50,899 nt of DNA from Planctomycetota bacterium (GTDB lineage Bacteria; Planctomycetota; UBA8742; UBA2392), in assembly GCA_020425605.1 (NCBI GenBank), contig JAGQRH010000027.1, positions 1 to 50,899 of the forward strand, in the 5' to 3' direction. The translations under genes and the position numbers were made by a program. Numbering within the stretch: position 1 is the first letter of the stretch; each line of letters opens with the position of its first letter. Shown here one piece after another: positions 1 to 6,085 of the stretch. Under the pieces are notes generated by a model. It saw only the letters and a program-made list of their open reading frames with translations. It made no database searches and was not told where the DNA came from.

Positions 1-1233
1 ACAGGGACGCCTCCGCGTCTTGACGCGTCAACGATTGACTGGTCCGCGGCCGACGAGCAGACGGGCGACGACCCGCCGGTGCCGTTCTCGTTCATGACGC
101 GCGAGATTACCCGGCCGCAGGTGAGTTGCTTCATCACCTACACGAATGCGAAGGCGCACAAAGTGATCGCCGACAACCTGGCACGCAGCCCGCTCTATAG
201 CGGGCAAATCGTCGGCGTTGGCCCGCGCTACTGCCCATCGATCGAGGACAAGATCAAGCGTTTCCCGGACCGTGGCTCGCACCACATCTTCCTTGAGCCG
301 GAGGGGCTCGACAGCGGCGAGGTCTACCCGAACGGCATTAGCACCAGCATGCCGCGCGACGTGCAGGACGCGTTGGTCCGGACGATCCCCGGGCTTGAGC
401 GCGCGCGCATCGTGCGCTACGGCTATGCGGTCGAGTACGACTTCCTGCCGCCCACGCAAGTTGACGCGACGCTTCAGACCAAGCTCGTGCGCGGGCTGTA
501 CCTGGCAGGGCAGATCAACGGAACCACAGGATATGAAGAAGCCGGCGCGCAGGGCCTGATGGCAGGGCTGAACGCCGCCCTGACGCTGGCCGGGGGAGAG
601 CCGGTCGTGCTGCGACGCGACCAGGCCTACATCGGCGTGCTGATCGATGACCTGACCACTCGTGGCACAGATGAGCCCTACCGCATGTTCACCAGCCTCG
701 CCGAATATCGGCTGCGGCTGCGCACCGACAACGCGGATCGCCGCCTGACGCCCTTGGGGATTGAGCTGGGGTGCGTTGATGGCGACCGCCGAGAGCGCTT
801 CGAGACCAAGCTGGGCGACTATCGGCGCGGCGAAGAACTGCTGAAAAGCACCATGCATGGCGACAAGACACTGTACTTCCGGCTTCGCACGCCGGAGTTC
901 GAGTGGTCAAAGGCGCTGGAGCTTGCCCCGGGGCTGGCGGCGCTCGATATAGAGGCGTTGGCGACGCTGCAGATTGACGCGCGCTATGACGGCTACATGG
1001 GCCGCGAAGATGCCGAAGTTGCGCGTCTGCGCGAGTTGGAATCCTTCCGGCTGCCGCCCGGTTTGCATTACGCCGCAATCGATCCGCTGCGCAAGGAAGC
1101 GCGCGAGAAACTGGCTCGTGTCGCACCACTCACTCTCGGCCAAGCCGCCCGGATTCCGGGCATCGGGCCGGGCGACCTGACTGTGCTGCGCGTCTGGCTG
1201 AAGTCCTCACGAGGATCGGTCGCTGCACGTTGA
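1..1233 (+). CDS. mnmG: MnmG (GidA), tRNA uridine-5-carboxymethylaminomethyl modification enzyme, 5'-truncated
   Basis: The reading frame is open from base 1 with no start, so the first ~210-220 residues lie outside the window. The family is an FAD-dependent enzyme that, with the GTPase MnmE, installs the 5-carboxymethylaminomethyl group on U34 of certain tRNAs. Visible landmarks are the G-T-P-P-R-L stretch at the window edge, the Q-I-N-G-T-T-G-Y-E-E-A-G-A-Q-G FAD-domain segment near base 515, and the C-terminal helical region with YDGY, LPPGLHYA, LTLGQAARIPGI and the final VLRVWLK, all typical of MnmG. 410 residues are present. The next gene is co-directional after 181 bp holding two hairpins. 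The identification is secure; only the 5' end is missing. Confidence 0.96.
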   Translation, partial: TGTPPRLDASTIDWSAADEQTGDDPPVPFSFMTREITRPQVSCFITYTNAKAHKVIADNLARSPLYSGQIVGVGPRYCPSIEDKIKRFPDRGSHHIFLEPEGLDSGEVYPNGISTSMPRDVQDALVRTIPGLERARIVRYGYAVEYDFLPPTQVDATLQTKLVRGLYLAGQINGTTGYEEAGAQGLMAGLNAALTLAGGEPVVLRRDQAYIGVLIDDLTTRGTDEPYRMFTSLAEYRLRLRTDNADRRLTPLGIELGCVDGDRRERFETKLGDYRRGEELLKSTMHGDKTLYFRLRTPEFEWSKALELAPGLAALDIEALATLQIDARYDGYMGREDAEVARLRELESFRLPPGLHYAAIDPLRKEAREKLARVAPLTLGQAARIPGIGPGDLTVLRVWLKSSRGSVAAR

Positions 1234-1338
1234 TTGTGGATAAACTGGGTCTAGTTTGTCTTGCTTTTTCGCCTCCGCAGGGTAGGTTCAGGGAGTCAAC
1301 GGGCGCAAGCCCAAGGACAAAATCTGAGCATTACCCAA

Positions 1339-1397
1339 CCCCTCTTAGCCCGGGAGGGGATTGAGCGAAGCCCTCGTGATTGCCCCGCGAGGGCTTC
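1339..1397 (+). terminator. Pair of hairpins after mnmG, possible terminator
   Basis: A CCCCTC/GAGGGG hairpin (1339-1359) is followed by a perfect 10-bp stem GAAGCCCTCG/CGAGGGCTTC (1367-1376 with 1388-1397). There is no T-run after the second stem, so it is not a classical intrinsic terminator. It could instead stabilise the mnmG 3' end or sit in the leader of the next small gene. Confidence 0.4.
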
Positions 1398-1414
1398 AAA
1401 CTTAAGCCTGTCCA

Positions 1415-1597
1415 ATGGACGAAACCGGCACGTACATCTGCGACAGCTGTGGTGAAGAGATCGAGGTTAGCCTCGACCCAAGTGCAGGCAGCCAGCAGCA
1501 TTACGTCGAAGATTGCCCCGTCTGCTGCGTGCCGAACGTGTTGGACATTTCCTGGGACGACGACGGCCTGGCAGTGGTCCGCGCCCAGCGCGAATAA
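1415..1597 (+). CDS. CPXCG-motif cysteine-rich small protein
   Basis: This 60-residue acidic protein has two cysteine pairs, CDSC near the N-terminus (residues 9-12) and CPVCC at residues 34-38, that could form a zinc ribbon. The D-P-S-A-G-S-Q-Q-H-Y-V-E-D-C segment matches the 'CPXCG motif-containing cysteine-rich' family of small bacterial proteins, whose role is unknown. The ATG at 1415 gives the expected family length and start (M-D-E-T-G-T-Y-I-C). It follows mnmG and precedes the PAS cluster. No partner can be inferred. Confidence 0.8.
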   Translation: MDETGTYICDSCGEEIEVSLDPSAGSQQHYVEDCPVCCVPNVLDISWDDDGLAVVRAQRE

Positions 1598-1612
1598 GAT
1601 TTCCGTCTGCGC

Positions 1613-1640
1613 TTTTCAGCACACATTATGTGACTATACT
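1613..1640 (+). promoter_or_regulatory. Possible promoter of the PAS/flavodoxin cluster
   Basis: A good -10 hexamer TATACT (1635-1640) lies 30 bases before the ATG at 1670. A weak -35, TTTTCA (1613-1618), lies 16 bases upstream. The local sequence is AT-richer than its surroundings. This is a pattern match only. Confidence 0.4.
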
Positions 1641-1669
1641 ACGCCCTCTTGCGATGGGCGATCTAGGCA

Positions 1670-2542
1670 ATGGGCGACGCAGACCAAAACCGAACGGCCA
1701 TCCAGCCTGACTGGCTTCTCGCCAACGTGCCGTTCGTCTCGTTCATTTGTGAAAACGACGCATTCTACTCGATGCGTTTCCTCACCTTCGGCGGTGGGGC
1801 GGCATTTGGCTACAACGTCGAAGACTTCATCGACAACAAGCACTACTTCGCGGCGTCAACGACGCACCCCGAAGACGCTGACATTGTCGACGCACACGCG
1901 GAGCAGGCGGTGGGTGGCGGCGCGCCTGTGGTGTCCCGCTATCGGCTTGTACAGGCAGACGGTATGCCGGTGCCGGTTCTGCTGGTCAGCAAGGCCGTGC
2001 GGGGCGCCAGTGGCAGCATTGAAGCCCTCGCGGGAGTTTGCGTTGATCTTCGTGGTGTACCGGCGCTGCAAGGGCCACCCGGTCTTCTCTCTCAATTGCG
2101 CGTGCCCGCGCGCCAGAGGCCAGCAACACAGCGCCCGCGTGAGATTGACACTGCCTGGGCCGCGAATGAGTTGCCAATTACCTCGTTCTTCGTTGAGAAC
2201 GACGAGCACTTCACCGTTCGAAAGAGCTACGGCTCAGTCGAGGAACTGCTGGGCTACTCGGCCGAAGACTTCACAAACGCCCGAAAGTACAAGCCTGCCA
2301 GCGCGACCCATCCGGCCGACGTGGACATTGCCGATGCGTACATCGAACTCGCGTCGTCGCGAGAAGGGGAGCAGGTGGCGGCAAGGCTGCGCCTCGTGAA
2401 CTCGGATGGTGAGTCGGTTCCCGTCATTGTGTTCGCGCGTGGCGCCAGGCCGCCTGGCGCCGAAATTGGAGTGGCGGGCGGAGTACTGGACATCCGCCAC
2501 ATTCCGGCACTGCAGGGCTCTTTCGGCGTACTTGGCCAGTAG
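1670..2542 (+). CDS. Tandem PAS-domain protein (two PAS units, no output domain)
   Basis: The 290-residue soluble protein consists of two similar PAS-like units (about residues 12-150 and 160-290) and nothing else. Each unit has the order FF/FI-ENDxxxF, a GY(S/N)-EDF helix, K(H)Y-F/A-A-S-x-T-H-P-x-D, a long helix, R-L-V-x-x-D-G-x-x-V-P-V and a closing D-(I/L)-R-x-(V/I)-P-A-L-Q-G stretch. PAS domains sense small ligands, redox state or partner proteins. With no kinase, GGDEF or HTH domain, this one must act through a partner. The next gene begins 39 bp downstream and encodes a third related unit. Ligand unknown. Confidence 0.85.
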   Translation: MGDADQNRTAIQPDWLLANVPFVSFICENDAFYSMRFLTFGGGAAFGYNVEDFIDNKHYFAASTTHPEDADIVDAHAEQAVGGGAPVVSRYRLVQADGMPVPVLLVSKAVRGASGSIEALAGVCVDLRGVPALQGPPGLLSQLRVPARQRPATQRPREIDTAWAANELPITSFFVENDEHFTVRKSYGSVEELLGYSAEDFTNARKYKPASATHPADVDIADAYIELASSREGEQVAARLRLVNSDGESVPVIVFARGARPPGAEIGVAGGVLDIRHIPALQGSFGVLGQ

Positions 2543-2581
2543 CAGGTATTGTGTGCTCGTGCCCACAGCTATGATCCGGAC

Positions 2582-3001
2582 ATGACCCAGTCTGAACCAG
2601 ACCTGATGGCGCTGATCCAGGGCTTGCCCGCCGCGCTGATCAATGTTGCGCACGATGAGCACTACACACTGCGCTTTGCGAACAAGCAGGCAGCGGAGTT
2701 GTTGGGCTACTCGATCGCGGATTTTCTTGAGAATTCCCGATACAAGGCCGCTTCGGTTGTGCACCCGCACGATCTTGATCTGCTGGAAGTAGCCGACGGC
2801 ATCCATGCGAAGGGACCGCGAACTCTGTTGGTTCGATATCGACTGATCGCGGCTGATGGCAGTGAAGTCCCCGTGCTTGACGTTTCGCGCCCCCAATTTG
2901 ACGAGCGGGGAGAGCTGCAGAGTTTCATCACTCTGCTGGTGGACTTGCGCGATGCCCCGGACCTGCAGGGGCCATCCAAGATTCTGAGCCGTGTTGAATG
3001 A
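2582..3001 (+). CDS. Single PAS-domain protein
   Basis: This 139-residue protein is one PAS unit, clearly homologous to those of the previous gene (AELLGYSIADFLE, HPHDLDLLE, R-Y-R-L-I-A-A-D-G-S-E-V-P-V-L, then D-L-R-D-A-P-D-L-Q-G). ATG 2582 is chosen over an in-frame TTG at 2549 because it starts directly before the family's conserved beginning; no strong ribosome binding site is visible for either. Its TGA stop (2999-3001) overlaps the ATG of the flavodoxin gene (2998-3000) in an ATGA arrangement, so the two are probably translated together. It has no effector domain. Confidence 0.85.
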   Translation: MTQSEPDLMALIQGLPAALINVAHDEHYTLRFANKQAAELLGYSIADFLENSRYKAASVVHPHDLDLLEVADGIHAKGPRTLLVRYRLIAADGSEVPVLDVSRPQFDERGELQSFITLLVDLRDAPDLQGPSKILSRVE

Positions 3002-3576
3002 GCCTGAAGCTGGTCATTGTCTACGCCAGCACAGGCGGAAACACCAAAGAGACTGCTGAACTCGCGGCAGAGGGTGCGGCAGGTGCCGGTGCCGAAGTGG
3101 ATGCTTACAACGCCTACGGTCTTGACGCGTCCATACTTCTTGAGGCGCAAGCCATCCTGCTGGGAGAGCCAACCTGGGGCGATGGCGATCACCACGCCGA
3201 CTGGTCGCCTTTCGACGAGAGCATGGCCGATCTGCTGCAGGAAGAGCGTCGACTGGAGGGCATCCCGGCTGCGGCGTTCGTCGGCTGCGATCGGGCGTAC
3301 CGGAATTTCGGCCGGGCCGTTGAGCTGATCGAGTACCGCCTGGAAGAGTGCGGGGCAAAGATCATGCAGCAGGGCCTGAAGATCGAGCTGCGGCATAACG
3401 ACCACAGCCGTGCATTCACCCGCCAATGGGGCGCAGATTTCGTCAGGCGCGCAACAGGCCAGTTACCACCACAGCCGCACCGTCCGGCCATGACGCGAGA
3501 GCAGGCCGACGCTGTGATGGGAATTCGCCCAGACGAGCGGGAACACCGCACCCAACGGGGTTTGTCAGGTAGATAA
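2998..3576 (+). CDS. Flavodoxin-like protein
   Basis: The 192-residue protein has the flavodoxin fold signature. An N-terminal beta strand runs into the phosphate loop Y-A-S-T-G-G-N-T-K-E-T (S/T-x-T-G-N-T type) at residues 9-19. The G-E-P-T-W-G-D-G-D loop (about 57-65) corresponds to the flavodoxin T-P-T-W-G-D-G-E loop. A-F-V-G-C-D-R-A-Y with F-G-R-A-V-x-x-I-E-x-R-L-E-E-C-G-A matches the third loop. It should bind FMN and carry one or two electrons. A ~35-residue C-terminal tail (after ~157) has no flavodoxin counterpart. ATGA coupling to the upstream PAS gene and a further PAS gene downstream suggest it works with the PAS proteins. Confidence 0.88.
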   Translation: MSLKLVIVYASTGGNTKETAELAAEGAAGAGAEVDAYNAYGLDASILLEAQAILLGEPTWGDGDHHADWSPFDESMADLLQEERRLEGIPAAAFVGCDRAYRNFGRAVELIEYRLEECGAKIMQQGLKIELRHNDHSRAFTRQWGADFVRRATGQLPPQPHRPAMTREQADAVMGIRPDEREHRTQRGLSGR

Positions 3577-3608
3577 TCAGGCAATGTACTAGAAAGGTGA
3601 CGGATGTA

Positions 3609-3628
3609 TCCTCCGCGAAGGCAGGAGG
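3609..3628 (+). promoter_or_regulatory. Hairpin that would pair the ribosome binding site of the next PAS gene
   Basis: CCTCC (about 3610-3614) faces the AGGAGG ribosome binding site (3623-3628), with an inner GC/GC step and a short loop. If it forms, it hides the Shine-Dalgarno sequence that precedes ATG 3634 by 5 bases. An upstream in-frame ATG at 3604 with its own AAAGGTGA site could open it when translated. Confidence 0.35.
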
Positions 3629-3633
3629 CGACT

Positions 3634-4485
3634 ATGTCGATCCCGAGCGCAGGCTGGATGCTTCAGCACATTCCTATCAAGTCATACTTTGCGGCCGAAG
3701 ACGAGGCCTGCTCACTTCGCGTTGTGGGAGGAGTCGACGATACACTGTTCGGATATCCCATTGAGTCAATACTTGGCAAGAAACACATCCTGAGCAATGA
3801 GTTCCTGGGTGCAGAGGACCGCGAAGTAGCCCGCGCGCATCGGGAGGCAGTGTGGCTGAAGCATAGTCCTGTCATCTCGCGACTCGACATCATTGACCGT
3901 GATCGGGGTCCGATACCGTGCCTGCTTGCGAGTCATGGGTTGTATGACGGGGGCGAACGAGTCGGGGTCTCAGGTGTGTTGATCGAGCTCGGTGGCGTGC
4001 CGGAGCTTCAAGTTGAAAAGGGCGTGCTGGCCCGCGGCACGGACGCGCCGAACTGGAACCAGCGAACGAGCTTGCCCCCGGACCTCGATCGCGAGTGGTT
4101 GGTTGAAGTGTTACCGGTAGCGTTCGTAGTCAGCGTCAATGATCCCAACTACACGATCCGTCACCTAAGCGGTTCGATGGAGCGAATTGTGGGGCACTCG
4201 TCTCAGCAAATCTTGTCGGGCAAACCCAAGTCATGGAGCCTGATCGACCCGACGCAGCTGGATCTTGCGGACGAAAAGCTGGAGAGAGCGATACAAGCTA
4301 AGCAGAATGTCATTCTGCGGCTGACGCTCGCACATCGCCTCGGCATCGCAGTCCCGATTCTTGCGATCGTGGCCCCTTACATGCCGGCAGGCCACAAGAA
4401 CGGCTTCTTTGTTTCGGCCGTGCTCGACATTACAGGTGCGAAGGCGCTACACGGAAAGACGCAGACATTTGTGCTGCAGCTCTGA
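3634..4485 (+). CDS. Tandem PAS-domain protein (two diverged PAS units)
   Basis: The 283-residue protein has two PAS-like units (about residues 5-130 and 150-283). The first carries D-D-T-L-F-G-Y-P-I-E-S-I, R-L-D-I-I-D-R-D-R-G-P-I-P and ends in G-G-V-P-E-L-Q. The second carries M-E-R-I-V-G-H-S-S-Q-Q-I, L-A-H-R-L-G-I-A-V-P-I and ends D-I-T-G-A-K-A-L-H-G. They are the same family as the two upstream PAS proteins but more diverged. ATG 3634 is chosen for its AGGAGG site 5 bases upstream; an in-frame ATG at 3604 would add 10 residues. The stop abuts the stop of lpxA on the other strand with no gap. No output domain. Confidence 0.82.
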   Translation: MSIPSAGWMLQHIPIKSYFAAEDEACSLRVVGGVDDTLFGYPIESILGKKHILSNEFLGAEDREVARAHREAVWLKHSPVISRLDIIDRDRGPIPCLLASHGLYDGGERVGVSGVLIELGGVPELQVEKGVLARGTDAPNWNQRTSLPPDLDREWLVEVLPVAFVVSVNDPNYTIRHLSGSMERIVGHSSQQILSGKPKSWSLIDPTQLDLADEKLERAIQAKQNVILRLTLAHRLGIAVPILAIVAPYMPAGHKNGFFVSAVLDITGAKALHGKTQTFVLQL

Positions 4486-5277
4486 CTACTTGGCGTCGCG
4501 GTCGCGGACTACGCCGCGTTTGCTTTCGCGGAAGAATTTGACCCAGTGCTGGGCTTCGGCGCTGTCGGAGAACTCGGTCTCAAGTCTCGCAAGCACCTGT
4601 TCAAGCGGTGTGCCGCTGCGGAACAACACCTTGTAGGCCTCGCGCAGGCGCTTGATGGCGGCGCGGTCAATTCCGGCTCGTTCGAGACCGACGGCATTCA
4701 ATCCGTGCACTGCGCAGCCGTAGCCGAATGCTTTCGTGAATGGCGGTACGTCCAGGCTGGTGACGCTGCCGCCGCTGATCATCGCCAACTTGCCGACTCG
4801 CGCAAACTGGTGTATCGCGACCAGGCCCCCAAATACCACCCGGTCCTCAACTGTGACGTGGCCCGCCAGTTGGACTGCGTTCGCGGCGATCACGCGGTTG
4901 CCGATCTCACAGTCGTGACCGACGTGGCAATAGGCCATCAGGAAGTTGTCGTCGCCGATTGTGGTGGTCTTGTGCTCGGTCTTGTTGCTGCCGCGTGAAA
5001 GCTGGACGTAGTCGCCGATGAAATTGCGATCGCCGATTACCAGCTTTGTCGGCTCACCCTTGTAGCCGAGATCCTGCGGCGGCGCGCCGATGCTGCAGTG
5101 ATTGCTGATGCGATTGCTTTCGCCAATCGTAGTCGGGCCCTCGATCACTGTGTGCGGGCCGACGCGGCTGTCTTTGCCGATCACGACGCCGGCGCCGATG
5201 ACACAGTAGGGTCCGACTTCGCAGCTTTCGTGGACCTGCGCGTTGGAGTCGATGATTGCGGTGGGATGGACTGGCAT
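4486..5277 (-). CDS. lpxA: LpxA, acyl-ACP--UDP-N-acetylglucosamine O-acyltransferase
   Basis: This is the first enzyme of lipid A synthesis, transferring a 3-hydroxyacyl chain from ACP to the 3-OH of UDP-GlcNAc. The first ~190 residues are hexapeptide repeats of a left-handed beta helix (V-G-P-Y-C-V-I-G, I-G-K-D-S-R-V-G and so on), followed by an alpha-helical C-terminus with A-Y-K-V-L-F-R-S-G. The catalytic histidine region C-H-V-G-H-D-C is intact (His118, His121). Starting at M-P-V-H-P-T-A-I-I gives 263 residues, matching the usual ~262; a longer in-frame start at 5364 would add 29 atypical residues. No lpxD, fabZ or lpxB is adjacent. It implies a lipid A-type outer membrane. Confidence 0.95.
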   Translation of the reverse strand: MPVHPTAIIDSNAQVHESCEVGPYCVIGAGVVIGKDSRVGPHTVIEGPTTIGESNRISNHCSIGAPPQDLGYKGEPTKLVIGDRNFIGDYVQLSRGSNKTEHKTTTIGDDNFLMAYCHVGHDCEIGNRVIAANAVQLAGHVTVEDRVVFGGLVAIHQFARVGKLAMISGGSVTSLDVPPFTKAFGYGCAVHGLNAVGLERAGIDRAAIKRLREAYKVLFRSGTPLEQVLARLETEFSDSAEAQHWVKFFRESKRGVVRDRDAK

Positions 5278-5391
5278 TGCGGCTCTAGGTTCCGGTTTTT
5301 CCAATGGCGCAGACTTTCGCTGTAGCGGCCGCTTAAAGCAAGAGTTGCGGCCAATAGACCGCAACTCAGTTCTTCCGACTTCAAAGCCAGG

Positions 5392-6003
5392 CTAGCGGCG
5401 CTGCAGGATGCTCAGAATCGCAGTCAGCTGCGTCTTCTGCATCTCTAGCTGTTCCTTGATTGCGTTGATGTCTTCCGGGTTGCCACCGCCGCCTCCACCA
5501 CCGCCGGCCACGATGCCCTCGCCGACTTCGGTGCCAAGCTTCAGCAGGTCGCCGTACCAGCGCGACTCCGGCAGGCTGGTGACGAGCTTTTCGGTAAGTT
5601 CACGGCCGGCCTTGCTGACGCTGCTAAGGTGCTTGAGCACCTGGTCCATCTGCTCGTTGGCGGCGTCGCCGAATTCGACCTTCATGCCCTTTTCGCGCGT
5701 CTTCTTGATCTCTTCGCGCATGCTCTTCATTTCGTCGCGGATCCGGCCGAGCATGTCTGTGACCGGCCCAAGGTCCATGTTCACGGTTACCTTGGCCGGT
5801 GCGCCTCCGCCACCACCTCCGCTGGAAACCGCCGGGGCTGCCTGGGCAACTGCAGCGGCTCTTGGCTCCGGCGAACTGACCGGCTCGTCGTCGACGGCTG
5901 ATGGTGCCGCGCCGCTGCTAAGCGGGGACTGCTCATCGTTAACCTTCGGCGTCGAAGACTTCAGGCGTTTGGAGAGGTTCGCGAGTTTTGCAAGGTCAGC
6001 CAT
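5392..6003 (-). CDS. Hypothetical coiled-coil protein with glycine-rich linkers
   Basis: I do not recognise this 203-residue protein. It has a basic N-terminal helix, a Ser/Pro/Ala-rich disordered stretch (residues ~20-60), a run of glycines (~62-67), a helical region rich in K/E/R likely to be a coiled coil (~72-135), a second glycine run (~167-174) and a final helix. No signal peptide or membrane segment is visible. It lies between the actin-like ATPase gene, whose terminator is just upstream at 6026-6060, and lpxA 114 bp downstream. Polymer-binding adaptors can have this coil-linker-coil layout, but that is only a suggestion. Confidence 0.7.
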   Translation of the reverse strand: MADLAKLANLSKRLKSSTPKVNDEQSPLSSGAAPSAVDDEPVSSPEPRAAAVAQAAPAVSSGGGGGGAPAKVTVNMDLGPVTDMLGRIRDEMKSMREEIKKTREKGMKVEFGDAANEQMDQVLKHLSSVSKAGRELTEKLVTSLPESRWYGDLLKLGTEVGEGIVAGGGGGGGGNPEDINAIKEQLEMQKTQLTAILSILQRR

Positions 6004-6025
6004 GCCACATCACCGTTTGTGGACC

Positions 6026-6060
6026 AAAAAAGAGCGCGCCCGGTGGAAACCGGGCGCGCG
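6026..6060 (-). terminator. Intrinsic terminator of the actin-like ATPase gene
   Basis: A perfect 10-bp stem (6034-6043 with 6050-6059; 11 bp with the T-A closing pair) is preceded on the plus strand by AAAAAA (6026-6031). Read on the minus strand, it is a GC-rich hairpin followed by a T-run. It sits 26 bases after the stop of the 6086-8440 gene and before the next minus-strand gene, separating their transcription. Confidence 0.9.
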
Positions 6061-6085
6061 TCACGGTTTGCCAAGGCTAGAAATT

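Noticed and set aside
28..858. Minus-strand frame opposite mnmG
   Set aside because: Antisense shadow of the well-supported MnmG coding strand.
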